Under the pieces are notes generated by a model. That model was not told the origin of the DNA, ran no database searches, and saw only the letters and a program-made list of their open reading frames with translations. This document shows positions 35,135 through 47,173 of a stretch of DNA of 64,000 bases, piece by piece. Numbering within the stretch: the first letter of the stretch is position 1; every line of letters begins with the position of its first letter. This DNA is from Hericium rajendrae (lineage: Eukaryota; Basidiomycota; Agaricomycetes; Russulales; Hericiaceae). The DNA lies in assembly GCA_033439255.1 (NCBI GenBank), contig CM065888.1, forward strand, positions 1,550,001-1,614,000, read 5' to 3'. A program made the position numbers and the translations under genes.

Positions 35135-37048
35135 ATGCCACTCGATAATTTCGGCAGGTCCGTAAAACATGTTCATTGCTTCTACAAGTCATAGTACGGC
35201 TTTTGACTATTTCATAGTAGTCCGCCGCACCGAGATGGCCAGGTACATGACTTGATCAACAGCCGTCTCGCCAGCATTGCCGATGTATCGATTCACAGCA
35301 GCCCGTCTTCCGTAAAGGACGCGCTGGACTTGCTGGACGACGAAATGAACGTGCTACGGAATGTCCTGGTATCGGTGGCCGCGCGTCGTAATGCTATAAG
35401 CCAGAACTCCCGCCTCCCACCAGAGATACTGTCCCGGATCTTCCACTTCATTGCCGACTTTCACCGTGCGATGGACTCGGAAGCGTATCCGAATGTCGGC
35501 CAGCGCAGGGAATGGACTGGGTGGTTGGAGGTGCTACATGTCTGCCGACGATGGCGGGCGGTTGCATTACTGGACCTCACCCTCTGGACGGAGCTCACGT
35601 ACACGACGAGTCTTCCGTGGCTGGAACAGATCCTCACTCTGGCTCAGGGAGCACCCATCAAACTGCACCGATATATTAAGTCAAAAATGAAACGTGAATT
35701 CGAAGTTATCAACGACCACCTGTCGCACATCAAGGAGCTCGTGATCATTGCCGACGATGAAACAGCTTATTTTGAGCTGTGCCATGCGCTCACACTCGCG
35801 TCTCTGTCGAATCCGGCGCCGCTTCTGGAGTCGGTCACTTTCGCGACACGGCGCCCCGGGGAACAGTACGAGATAGGCGACGAAGAACTGGTCACCCCGC
35901 TGCCCGAGTCGTTCTTTGGCGGCGAGGTGCCTGCGCTGCGTCACATTGCCCTTCAAAGCTATCTCCCGCAGCCTATGTCTTCTTCGCCTCTCATCACGGA
36001 GTCCATCACCCACTTCGAGCTTACCTTTCCTCGCATACCTGTTGGTGAAACACAAGGGACGGAGGACGATCCACCCGAACGGTTTTTCCTGGAGGAGCCC
36101 AGACGTGCGCACCTGCTGTCCTGTCTCGCGCGGATGCCGAACCTGGAGGTCTTGCAGCTGGTGCGCTGCTTCCCCGCACACTTCGCATTAGATTCGTGGC
36201 CTCACAACATCACCGTCCACCTTCCCCATCTGCAACGCTTCGTGTTAAGCGGCAGCGACACCGACTGCGCCGGGATACTCGAGCGGGTGAAGATGCCACC
36301 CAGCGTGTCGCTCAACATGTCCTGCCTCTTCTCCGATGACATGCCCAACAACTCCGCCGCCCTCCAGCCCATCGTCTCCGCCATCCACGCCCACATCGCC
36401 TCCGCCGCGTCCGCGCACCGCATCACGGCGCTCGCGTTCCAGGTGTCCGAGCACTACCCGATGCTGCGCATGCACGCGTGGCGCGAGCAAGCTTCGGGCA
36501 TCGAGGAGGACGTACCGTTCCTCGCAGTCGACTTCGGCACGGGCTTCTCGAGCCTCCACGCGGTGTGCCTCCCACTGCTCGCGCTGCTGTGCCGCGGGCC
36601 GCGCCTGCACGACCTGCGCACAGTCGGCGTGTTCTCCGCCGACATGATGCACTCGCGGACGGGGTGGACGGGCGCACGCTTTGCGCAGGTGTTCGGTGCC
36701 TTCGCGGGCATCGAGCACCTCGTCGTCAACTCGCGCACGGCGGCGCTCGTCCCTGCTGCTCTGTCCGCACCTGCAGACGGTCAGGACCTGTTGGGGCAGT
36801 TGAGGACGCTGTCGGTGCTCCGCGGCGCGGTGGGCCTGCCCTCACGGCATGTGAAGGAGGAGACACATATTGCGAAGCTGGTGCAGCCAGTTGTGGAGCT
36901 CACACAGCAAAAGGGCAACTTGCAGACGGTGTATGTGCATGACGGTGATGTTGCGTGGTGGAGGGAACGGGTCCAAGGCGTGGTGTCTGTGCAGCCGCAC
37001 CCGGCGAATGCATGGAAGTATTTCTGCCCGCGCGAAATGGCCTTTTGA
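35135..37048 (+). CDS. F-box/leucine-rich repeat-like protein (short subfamily, inverted copy)
   Basis: Exon 1 is 35135-35157 (MPLDNFG plus AG), the intron 35158-35220 begins GTCCGT, and exon 2 is 35221-37048; total 616 residues. It continues SPPHRDGQVHDLINSRLASI and carries the F-box RLPPEILSRIFHFIADFHRA with VCRRWRAVALLDLTLWTEL, identical over these stretches to the gene at 19972. It ends with leucine-rich segments and WKYFCPREMAF. It is the inverted relative of the tandem pair at 16.6-22.4 kb and shares their upstream sequence. Without the micro-exon the frame would have to start at a TTG. Inferred role: SCF adaptor. Confidence 0.9.
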
Positions 37049-37701
37049 GCTCACGGTGTGGTCATGAGCTTTTTGATCTACATAGAGGACCTATCTCCGC
37101 CTTGGATCTTCTTGCGAGAGGTCGTCGTTAAGGATTCTGCTTAGTGCTTTCTTCACTAAAAATGCATGATACTCTCTCCCTCTCCCCTTATACATTATCG
37201 CACGTTTCTCATGGTGCACTCCCTTTTTTGAATAACCAGTATACTGAAACTACAGCCTCTAGTCTCTTCCGATACCTACCATCCTAAGTACCGTGTTGAC
37301 ATGCGTTGCTTTTTGCCGTTTAAACGTGATGAGTTGGAAGCACGCAAATACGTCAAGATCTGTCCTCCTCGATCTCGCGTTGTAGGCACTCCGCCGACGA
37401 GCCACGTTAATGATCCTTGGGGACCGTCAGAGACACGGCGAATATCGTCGTGTCCTGCAAGTTGAAGTTGCGGGCGCAGCTGTATAAGGAACTTGTATTG
37501 CTTTTTATGGTGTTGATTTGTCGAAATGTCTCAATGGCAATAATCTGGTCTCGATCTGGATTCTGCGCGGATCGTACTTAGCGGCTCGCATATTGTCCGA
37601 GTCTCGAGCCAAAATGCAAGCACAGGGTCTGTTCACAACTTCCACATCATATCACTCACCGCTGCGACGACGTGCAGTGGCTACCTGTTTATTCGACAGC
37701 C
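37049..37701. other. Intergenic region
   Basis: No gene is seen between the two plus-strand F-box genes. Confidence 0.5.
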
Positions 37702-39747
37702 ATGGAGGGGTCGAGTGATCAGCAAGTGTTGAGGTAAGTTGTAACGTCAACGATATCAACAGGTTTCTTGATCACTGACCACTATGAACGCGCACGCAGC
37801 TCATCGAATTGCACTCATCAGGACATCTCGAATGCGCGCCTGGCTTATCTCCGTCCCGTCGATCTGTATAGCCATGAAGAGTCTGTCAAAGAAGCGATGG
37901 ACAGCTACGACGACGAGCTGAAGAGTTTGGCTGAAACCTCGGCCTCCGTCGCCGCCCAGCGCAATGCCATCAGTCAGGAATCTCGTATTCCCCCAGAAAT
38001 CCTTTCTCGCGTCTTCAAATTTGCAGCCGACCTTCACCCGACTATATATGACGATCCCCGGCCCTCGAGGGTCCAGATGCCCAATGCTAGACGATCCTTG
38101 CCAGGATGGTTGCCCCTGTCACAGGTCTGTCGTCGCTGGAGAGACGTAGCACAGGCCAACCGAGCGCTTCAGACGGAGGTGACGTACGCGACTAGTATAA
38201 CCTGGTTGAGGGAGCATCTTGCTCGTATCCAGCACTTGCCTGTTGTTCTTCACCGGTACATTCCTCGTGCGTCATCCCCAGAACTTGAATCGGAACCCGG
38301 CGTGGAGGAGCTCGAGTTGATCAACGAGCACATGTTGCATATCAAAGAGCTTGTCATCCTCATGAACCCCGGAACGAACACGACTCTATCTTTTCTCCTC
38401 ACCAAAGCCGCCCCAATCTTGGAGTCGCTCACCCTTTCCCGATATCACATCGGGATTGAAGCTACAGATGACTCGATCGTCGATTACCTGCCTAACTACC
38501 TTTTCGCAGGCGAGGTGCCGGCGCTTCGCCGGCTCGCGCTTCGCGGATTCTTCCTCAATTGGGATACTTCCCCTCTAGTTTCGGAGTTCCTCACTCACTT
38601 CGAATTGAGCCTACCTGAGCAAGGCCTCGTAGAAGACTTGAACGAGGAGGGATTCCTACAGCCGGTGCCCATCGATAATGAATTTGGCGAGCCGGATTTT
38701 ATAATGCCGGAGCCAGATTCCCTGCAAGAGCCATCTCACGCTCAGCTCTTCCTTTGCCTCAGGCGGATGCCTGCTTTGGAACATCTGAAGCTGGAGAATT
38801 TCTGCCCGATTCGTTCGGGTGATCCATGGCCAGACAAATTGCTCGGGTTCCCCCACCTCCGGAACCTCGAAGTGGTTGGTAATGACTCCTCCTGTGCTGG
38901 ATTCCTGGAACATGTGCGGATACCGTTGAGCGCGTCCCTCAGCGTCTCGGTTACCAATGCTTCTGGCGCTTCGATTGATAATAAGGGATTCATGTCCCTG
39001 TTCACCAGCCTGTCCAACCACATCAACAGGCTGTCCGATCGCCGTCGTCTCTCAGCTGCGGCATTTCATTTCAATAGTGTCGGTCGTACGGCAGGATTGA
39101 AGCTTTGGGGGAGCCAAATCGCAGGAGATCTGCCTATCGACGAGGAGCAGTGGGAGCCGATTATCAGTGTATTTTACGATCTAGGCCCCTCCGCACGGTC
39201 AACAGGTCCGACTGTCACATTATGCCGGCTGGCCTCGTTATTATGGCTGCCCGACATCCAGGTCCTGTCCTTCTCCTGCATCTTTGAACGAACGAAGCAA
39301 CGTCTGGAGGTCATGGCCGGGGTGCTCCTGCAGATATGTGGGAGCCTCAATAATGTCCGACACCTCATCCTCAACATGCGCGCTGCCTGTGTGCTCACTC
39401 GGGCCATGTCGATGAATGCCTTTTACAACAATCCCCCAGATGAAGCGGAAGCTGATGTACCACTTCCCTTCTTCCGCCAGCTGACCTCAATTTCCCTACT
39501 CGATACGCCCCGTGATGCGGACGTGAAAGCCCTCGATCTTCTGCGATACTCTCCGGCGGGATCACATTTCTTTAGGAGATTTCTGCTGTACCTTGCAGCT
39601 TTGAGGCGGGATCAGGGCCAGTTGCAGGTGCTGAACGTCAGCTGGCAGGATCTTGAAGACTGGAGGGCTCAGTTTGGAGTGCTGGTACCCGTACAGACGC
39701 TACCGGCAGCGATGGAGAGGTATATCGACTGGTCGCAGCGGACCTGA
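37702..39747 (+). CDS. F-box/leucine-rich repeat-like protein (long subfamily)
   Basis: Exon 1 is 37702-37733 (MEGSSDQQVL plus AG, donor GTAAGT), the intron is 37734-37799, and exon 2 is 37800-39747; total 659 residues. The protein continues SSSNCTHQDISNARLAYLRP, then SVKEAMDSYDDELKSLAETS, then the F-box RIPPEILSRVFKFAADLHPT with VCRRWRDVAQANRALQTEV. A longer acidic spacer (GLVEDLNEEGF and following) sits in the leucine-rich part compared with its paralogues. This is the only family member here with a consensus GTAAGT donor after the micro-exon. Likely SCF adaptor; target unknown. Confidence 0.9.
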
Positions 39748-39800
39748 AATGGCGAGTCAGTGGTTAGTTCATTCGAATGATCGGGATGCTCATCGATTTC

Positions 39801-39847
39801 TTTCCGAGCAGGGACCTCAATTTTTTTCCGAGCAGGGACCTCAATTT
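39801..39847. repeat. Short tandem repeat, two copies, 24 bp period
   Basis: The unit TTTCCGAGCAGGGACCTCAA followed by TTT occurs at 39801 and again at 39825, about 50 bp after the F-box stop codon. Confidence 0.85.
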
Positions 39848-40196
39848 ATTCTCATGTACTACAATCGAAACCTATTTTTTTTTTACCTATACTATATGTT
39901 CTCTCTGTACTCTAACATTTTCTGCTTTAAGGATCTTGGTTCTGTATCACGGCTTCCATTACACCATAAATCACAGTCTATCCAGTGAAATATGTTTAGC
40001 CATCCTTTCCGCCTTAGCCAATACAAATTCAAGGCAATGTTATCTTCCTATGCGTCTAAGTAAGTCGACAGAAATCACAGAGTCTCAACGAGGCAAACCA
40101 TTCGTTTCACGTTCCAAACCGCAAGGAAACCGTGCCGCTCCGTTCCGCCGGACCGACACACTCCGGGCGTCTGTAAATACTGCTCACACTGGGTGC

Positions 40197-40556
40197 CACT
40201 GTGGACAAAGACCCATAAAAACCTAGAATATTTGAAGAAGTAATTTTGAATATGTGGTCTAAGACTTCTCCAGGACTGCTGTGAATATTTTGAGAAGTAC
40301 CTTATAGTAAAACCACGAAACAATTCACAAGGGCTGCAGCAGATATTAGAGGAATAAAAGAGGAATACATCCTTACACATGGTTTATTCCTATTTTATTC
40401 CTCTAATGTCTGCAGCAACCCTTGTGAATTCTTTCGTGGCTTTCTTAGAAAGTCCTTCTCAAAATATTCATGGCAGTCCTTGACAAGTCTTAGACCACAT
40501 GTCCATAATTACTTCGTTGAATATTCTAGGTTTTTATGGGTCTTTGCCCGCAGTGT
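40197..40556. repeat. Imperfect ~360 bp palindrome (hairpin / foldback element)
   Basis: Two arms of about 170 bp, 40197-40366 and 40384-40556, are inverted copies around a loop of ~17 bp. Matching pieces include AAAGACCCATAAAAACCTAG against CTAGGTTTTTATGGGTCTTT, ATGTGGTCTAAGACTT against AAGTCTTAGACCACAT, and ATTCACAAGGGCTGCAGCAG against CTGCAGCAACCCTTGTGAAT. Mismatches are spread along the arms. The structure could be a MITE-like foldback element or the source of a long hairpin RNA. Confidence 0.85.
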
Positions 40557-41444
40557 GCAAAATCCCATAACCTCAGACGAGATTGTGAGAAAATATGGAA
40601 AAAGAAGTACTGCTGATCTCAATGTAATCAGACCGAAAAATAAGAAAGCTATCCTGAATAGCTTCAACATATACAAGTGCAGATATCAAGAAAGTATTGT
40701 AAGTACCATCTCAATATTTTCTACATGATTAACATATCTTTAACATAAACACAGTTATAAAGAACGTATGATGTTTGTATTCAAGATTCTCCAATGGATT
40801 GTAGCGCTCAGAATATGTAAATGATATTTACAATAATTTTCACTATTTCTCGCTCAGATTATGCAGAAATCAGTAGTACTTATCTTTCCATATTTTTTCA
40901 CTAACTTGGTCCGGGTTATCAAGTTCTGCACCCAGTGTCAACAACGCGGACTGCCCAACGCTCGAATAAATATATTCGAATATTTCTCGTGGGTGCCCAC
41001 ACCTATAGATGGACTGCCCTCAACGCCTTCGACGGCCGACAAATAATGGCCTGTCAACTTTCGCGAGGGCAGCGATTGCTGTCTCAATACCCCCAGCAGG
41101 TTTTCTAGATCAACTCACGTCGTTTCGTAGCACCATGAACTGATCGTGCCAACTTCTCTCCATGACCAGTCGTTCTGTCCACGATTTATGATACGTCTCT
41201 TTGCTTAGCTGTAGAGGTGTGTCAGGCTTTCTGGCGAAATGACCCTGCTACAACATGTGCTGGCGCCGGCGCTTTACTTTCTACTCTGCTCAACCTCACA
41301 TCCGTGATCTAAGATGTAAGTTAGATTGCGGTTCCGGTTCGACGCTGAATTACTGCGGAAGCTGCGCCCCAAGCAAACTCACGGATGCAAACCCTCTTTC
41401 CGAGCCAACCTTGTTCGTTCCTGCGACTACGCCTCTCACCAGCG

Positions 41445-43461
41445 ATGGACACACCCTATAATCACTTCGCGAGGTGCGTAGCAGTGTGACACATCGAAGG
41501 TCGGGCCCTCGGACTGATTGACTTTTGACAGCTCAGCGAACATCAGTTACCATGAAGTTGCGACCACACACCTTGCTCCTATTCGAAGCATCGGGCCTTA
41601 CAGCAATCCAGATTCTGTCAAAGAGGCAGTCCGCCGCTACGACGACGAGCTGAAGGAACTCGCTGAAACCGCGTCGTCCATTGCGACACAGCGCAACGCC
41701 GTGGCCCACAACCCTCGCATCCCCCCAGAAATCCTATCTCGCATCTTCAGGCATGTGATCAACCTCCATCCAGCTACGCATGACGGCACACCTCCCCACG
41801 AGCGGATGTCTTCATACCGGAGACTGGCTGATATGCCATTGCCAGGATGGCTGCCGCTCTCGCAGGTCTGTCGTCTTTGGCGAGACGTGCTCTTCCAGGA
41901 CCCAAATCTGTGGACGCACATGACGTACGCCACTACCATGGCATGGATGAAGGAAGGCCTCGCTCGCACCCAGGGCCTGCCTATTATCCTTCATCGCTAT
42001 ATTCCTCGTGGATATGCCCCTTGGAAACGCAACATAGAGGAATTCGACATGATCAATGAGCACATGTCTCGTATCAGAGAGCTGGAAGTTCTCGTGAACC
42101 CCGGGTCCATGGTCTTCGGGATTCCCCTTACCAATCCCGCGCCGCTTCTGGAGTCGCTCACCCTCTCTCGATACCGCATCGGAATTCCGGAGGAACGGGT
42201 ACTGGACCCTGAACAAGAACCGCTCGTCGATCCCCTATCGAACGACCTCTTCGCTTGGACGGTCCCGGCCCTTCGTCGGCTGGTGCTCAGTGGCTACACC
42301 ATCAACTGGATAACGTCCCCCCTTATCACACCCTCCATCACCCATTTTGAGCTGCGTCTACCTCCGTTCGGCGTCGTGCAATTGCACCACGTGGATCCAG
42401 ATTTCCAAGAACCGACCGCACCCCTAGCAGAGCCATCGCGCGACCAGCTCTTCCGATGCCTCAGTAGAATGCCCATGTTGGAGGTCCTGAATTTGGAGAA
42501 CTTTTGGCCGATAGGTGTTGAGAACGATCCATGGCCGTCGCGCGCCCGGTGGCCGGAGTTTGTTCATCTCCACAGCCTCGCGCTGGTCGGTGACATGACG
42601 AGCTGTGTTGGTTTTCTGCAGCACGTAAAGATCCCGACGAGCGCTTCGATTCGCGTGTCGTGCTCTCTCGACAGGCCCGATAAGGAAGTGGATCATCTTC
42701 ACATGAGGGACCCGGTGACTGTGCTACTAGCATACATTACCAGGTTGTCCACTGGCCGCCGCATCTCTGCTGCCACTTTCGAGTTCACTACATCCGGACG
42801 CGGTGGTGGGATAAAGCTTTGGAGGAGTGAAGCAGGGAACCCACTCGTGCCTGAGCGGGAGCCGTTCGTCACGTTCCTCTTCGTGCGAACAACAACCGTA
42901 TTGGCAGCGGTGCTCCCTCTTCTGCGAGAGCTAATCCCAAGGTTGCACCTGCCAGACCTGCGCATGCTGTCCATTTCCTGCCGTTTTCCAGGCTCGCGTC
43001 GGATTCGCGAGCCCGGCGCCACGGTAGAGATGTTGGCGCGGCTGCTGTGGCACTTCAGCGGGGTCCAGCATCTCATCTTTAACATGCGTGCTGCGGACAT
43101 TCTCCATCAACTCATGGAAGTTGCCATCGGCCGGCCCAATCCGCGCGGTGGATTCTTGGACCAATATCGCGTGGATTTATCTCGTTTCTTCCGCGAGCTG
43201 GCCACGATTTCACTGCTGGATACGGAATGCGGTGCGAGTGTGAAGGCGCACGAGATGTTGCAGGAGCTATCGGTGTCCAGTCACATCCCGGACGCGAAGT
43301 TCTTCGAGGCGTTCACCCCGCATCTCGTCGCACTCAGACAAGAGGGTCATCTTCAATCGCTAAATGTCAGTCGGGACGACCTTGAAGACTGGAAGAGTCG
43401 GTTTGTGGGCATAGTGCCCGTTCAGCCAGCGCCCGTAGAGGTACAGAGGTATATGGATTAA
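41445..43461 (+). CDS. F-box/leucine-rich repeat-like protein (long subfamily, intact duplicate)
   Basis: Exon 1 is 41445-41473 (MDTPYNHFA plus AG), the intron 41474-41531 begins GTGCGT and ends GACAG, and exon 2 is 41532-43461; total 652 residues. It continues SSANISYHEVATTHLAPIRS, then SVKEAVRRYDDELKELAETA, then the F-box RIPPEILSRIFRHVINLHPA with VCRLWRDVLFQDPNLWTHM. The leucine-rich part includes LESLTLSRYRIGI and MLEVLNLENFWPIG. It lies in the left arm of the inverted duplication; the right-arm copy (59241-61756) is broken. The second exon alone has no early ATG, so the micro-exon supplies the start. Likely SCF adaptor. Confidence 0.9.
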
Positions 43462-44158
43462 CATCAGAGTGCGTCAGGTATGTTACTAGTTCGGTCGTCT
43501 CGGACGAGTATATGAGTTATTGACTGTTAAGTACGCAGGACTGTTTATTTTGTTCTACATTACTGTTTCGGTTTTACCCTCTTGCTCCGCGGCAAGCACT
43601 GGTCAAGTTGGTCGTCTCCTTTGAAGAAAATGCTTCTTACCACATGTATTTCTACCTTATGCGACTTTTCTATGGGAATCTCTGCTACTTCATTTGCTTC
43701 TGACGTCTTGGTGCAAGGGAGCATCCGGATGATTTTTCAATTTCTTGGAATTTCTCGCGTATGACACGCGGCACGTGACTAGTCTTTCCAGCTCGCGTCG
43801 CCGACGCGTCGAGCAGCGAGGTCGCCGTTGTCACCACTGTTGGTATCGGGCCAGCAATTCGTGGCTTTCATCAACACCAGCATGCACATGTCTTCTTGCA
43901 AGTTCGTGGATCCTAATTTTTCAAAGAATATATTCCAGGTGCCATCTCACTATGCGTGTTTTGAGGTTTTTAAATTCTATAGGTTCTGCCAGCCGCACGG
44001 TCAGCCTGCACGCCAGCCTCCAGGCCAGAAATAGCTTATAAAAATCTTTCTATTTCCTGTTCCTGCTTCTCTCCCCAGCTATCGAACTACGTCCTTCGCT
44101 CTTCAAGTCATCAAGTTTTGTCGTTATTCGCTCTTCAATTGTTATCTCGCTGTCCATC
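43462..44158. other. Intergenic region inside the left duplication arm
   Basis: This sequence between the F-box and kinase copies matches 58516-59240 on the other arm. It contains GCTCGCGTCGCCGACGCGTCG near 43791. No further gene is seen. Confidence 0.6.
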
Positions 44159-45012
44159 ATGTCCCTCCACAATTTCATCGCTTCTATCAAGAAGGCCATC
44201 GTCATTCCGGCACGCCGTGCGAGCTCTACGTTTGGCAACGTGAGTCTCTTCTTTCCCTCGTTGACTTTCATCTGATCATCGTTCTAGGAGATTGCTCTTC
44301 CCGTCCATGTGGAAGAGCTCTCGAAGGTTACGGCCGTCGTCAAGGCGAGATACCCTGATTTTGGTTTGATTGCCCACCCATTGACGGGATATCAGCCCGA
44401 GATCGATCCTCTCCTCGACCCTCAAGAAGAGGAACGTGAGCACCTCCAGGCCCTCTACGACGCAGCACACGATCCCCAGCTCCTCGATGTCCGGCGGAGC
44501 ATTATACTCCCTCCACGCGCCTTCGACATCCAGGAAGTGGTAAGTTCCAGTCCCTCAACGCTGTTATTAGTTCGCTAATCCTCACATCTCAATGTCAGCA
44601 CTTCATGGACCCTATGGATCTCGTCCGATTCTCCAAAACTGTTCACACCGGTCCAATCATTCAGTATGGTCAGCCTCAGCCAGCCGCCACCACGGAGCCA
44701 CTTGCTGTCGCAACCAACACCCCTCCGAAGGTCGGCCTGCAGGACTTCACCGCCATCAAGAACCTCGGCTCTGGTGCCAGCGGGGTCGTCTACCTCGTCA
44801 GGCTCGACCGTACGCAGAAGCTTTTCGCGCTCAAGAGGATCGACAAGAAATTCCTCTCGACGGAAGGCATAGGTCTCGTTGTTCAAGAGCAGCGCATGCT
44901 CCGCACAATGCAGGGTTATCGCAACGTTATTTGGAGGCGAGCTTCCATGACAAGAACAGTCAGTTTCTTCCTCGCCATGATGCGTCGCTTTGACCGATTT
45001 TCAGGGAGTCCG
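44159..45012 (+). pseudogene. Truncated Ser/Thr kinase copy
   Basis: This is the duplicate of exons 1-3 of the intact kinase at 56274-58515. It begins MSLHNFIASIKKAIVIPARR and carries the glycine loop GSGASGVVYLV and the lysine strand FALKRIDKKF. Four defects are visible relative to the intact copy. A 4 bp deletion near 44930 shifts the frame. A 4 bp insertion (CAGT repeated) near 44960 shifts it back. The donor after GCCATG reads ATGCGT instead of GTGCGT. The sequence then leaves the kinase at about 45012, so the catalytic loop, DFG and C-lobe are absent. It cannot encode an active kinase. Confidence 0.9.
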
Positions 45013-45189
45013 AGCAAAGTTGTCGGTTAGACGTGGGGGGAGTGTGACTGCGCTAAGGATCACTTCGCAGTCTGCGTTCTTTCTCCAACACTCGCATCGA
45101 ATAGCGGTCTCACGACGGAATTCCAGTTGATCGATGCGTACAGAAGACCGCCAGCAGTCCGATAACCATACGCGTCATCCTGGGTCAGT

Positions 45190-46898
45190 GTTTTTCCATT
45201 TCATAGCAGTTATCAAGCTCATAACAAAGCAGACACCGGCTCTTCTGATTTATGCATTCTTGCTGAACCGTGTCGTACGAAGTGTCCCCAAGGCCAGTCT
45301 CCACTACCAACCGACGGCATTTCAGCCGGCCGGTGTTGATGTCGGACTCCTGTACGGCGAGTCGCGGACTGGAAATTTCGCGGACCAGTCGGTAAGGATA
45401 TTGTCAGCCTTACCGGTTTCACAATGAACAACCACTTCTTTGCTGTAACAAATTACACGAATACGGAAGTCGTAGAAATCTTCATCAGGATTTCTAGGCT
45501 TGGATTTCCGGTTAATAGGTGCGTATGTCAATCCTTTTGGGTTTGAGGCCAACCGTATCTGTTTCGTCTTGACAGTATGATTTGGAATCGACCATTCAAC
45601 GCCAATGCCGGCAACATTTCCGCGAATGAAACGATCGTTGTCATTTCATCGGTGTCCGACGAGTCATGGGTTTTGAGCGATGCAATCTTGGGAACTTTGC
45701 ATCCAGGTATTCCCGGATTTTTTCTTATTTCTTCCGAGTTCAAATGGTAGGTAGTGTATCTTCTCGCATTTCTCCTGGTGGACTTTGTCGAAGATGTGAT
45801 TTCAATATTAGCAATAAATGGACCCTTCATTCTCCGGCTCTTCGGAAATCGCATGATGGATTCTGCAGAATGATTCCGCTGAAATTGAAGGCAATGCTGG
45901 TCCGCGGAAAACCAGACCTGGGCGCCCGTCCGCCTTTAATGTCGTGGAAGGACGACTGCCAGACCCAGCTGATGCTTCGAATGAGGTATGTTGATGTCAA
46001 TTGCACAACGTTCATCTCGAATACTGAGAATCGAAGAACATATCTAATGGTCTGGGAGATTCCCGTCGACGGTGTCTTTCTCGATGGGCAGAAATGACTT
46101 TGATGAAATCTTTTAGCGCCAAACATCACAACGACGGCGCTCATCGACATGGTGTATATTGCTTTGATTGTCATTTCATTTTCTGTCATGCTCAATGTCC
46201 AACCATCTTCTAGGGTAGTGCGTTAATATTGGGTCCCCAAGACAGTATCATGACGGCACTTGGATCTGGAGTGCCAGCGTAGAAGATATGGAGCAATCGT
46301 ACAGCAAGCCTCCAAGGGACCATATTTGCCGGTGATCCTCGCGATTTCGGCGCTTCTGTCACAGGCTTTAACAAGCGCTGCTGGCTGTCTCTTGCATTTG
46401 CCGACCCGCCGCGAGATGGTTTCCTGTACAGTTGGAATCTCGGCAATCCGTTTCTGAAGTCGTGAGTGCCACGGTCAACTGCTATGCTTCATCACAACGA
46501 TACCGACGATACCGGGATATGTAGAGTGGTTCTAGCCCTGTACTACGGTAATTTGATCCATCCTTACTGTCGATGCACGCGTCGGATTATTATCGACGGT
46601 TCTAGGTAACGCTGGTTCTCGCCTGAAAGAGGTTATATCCGGCATGAGCTCATCGGGGGCGCTGACAGGTATATAGTCTTTCTGATTGGGTGTCAATTGA
46701 CATGATCATTCCGCACTCTCAGCGATCTCGGAAGCACCACCGTCCGGAATACCTTCCTCGGCAGGTACCGACTCTGTGGGTGTTCCACAGGCGCGTGTCA
46801 GCCTTGCTCCGTTAGGCATAATGTCGTCCCGAGGAACAAGCCTCCATCTACCCACGAATACAATTAATTTCATATTTTTGAATGGGCTTCCAAGCTAG
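45190..46898 (+). pseudogene. A1-family aspartic protease pseudogene
   Basis: The pieces of an A1 aspartic protease appear in the right order but in different frames. They are ADTGSSDLC (first catalytic motif at 45232, with the usual Trp now Cys), VDVGLLYGESRTGNF (flap), GPVGKDIVSLTGFTMNN, DSAEIEGNAG, VVEGRLPDPADASNE, VWEIPVDGVFLDGQK, TTTALIDMGSALILGPQDS (second motif, DTG changed to DMG), FAGDPRDFGASVTG, GFLYSWNLGNPFL and VLALYYGNLIHP. Stops (for example after LDGQK and after GSGVPA) and frameshifts separate them; some GT-AG introns are still visible. The gene's 5' end is not found: the breakpoint of the inverted duplication lies ~200 bp upstream. It is not the same gene as the intact protease at 32214. 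Confidence 0.85.
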
Positions 46899-47173
46899 GA
46901 TAATATAGTGTTTACACGGAGCGTAGTAACGGATAGCAATGGACTGTGAAAGGATTTTAGCTAAGGTAGCAATTATGGTACAAGATAAGGATTATGTGAT
47001 GGACGCTCGTATACAATGGGATACAGATCAAGAAGTGAGGATCGAGTCTAGAGGATGTATAGCAATGAGCGCAAGAATGATGACGGGAGAAGAAAGATCA
47101 AGAAGTGAATAGATATCGTGTAGAATGGTCAGGAAATGAAATCAGTGGCTATCTTCTGCGCGGCTCCTAGGCT

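Larger units (their letters stand above)
39748..41444. other. AT-rich intergenic region
   Basis: This 1.7 kb stretch is markedly AT-richer than the flanking genes. It holds a short tandem repeat near 39801 and a large hairpin at 40197-40556. From about 41020 it enters the left arm of the inverted segmental duplication, which includes the upstream region of the gene at 41445. No gene is recognised. Confidence 0.6.
41020..45012 (+). repeat. Left arm of a ~4 kb inverted segmental duplication
   Basis: This arm carries a complete F-box gene and the 5' half of a kinase gene. It matches 57652-62085 in opposite orientation along its full length, including intergenic sequence and introns. The inner edge is sharp, after GGAGTCCG at about 45012. 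The outer edge is less clear; similarity fades near 41020. Confidence 0.85.

Noticed and set aside
40197-40556. The hairpin arms considered as a coding gene, since both arms give similar short peptides
   Set aside because: The similarity follows from the palindrome. The frames are short and contain stops.
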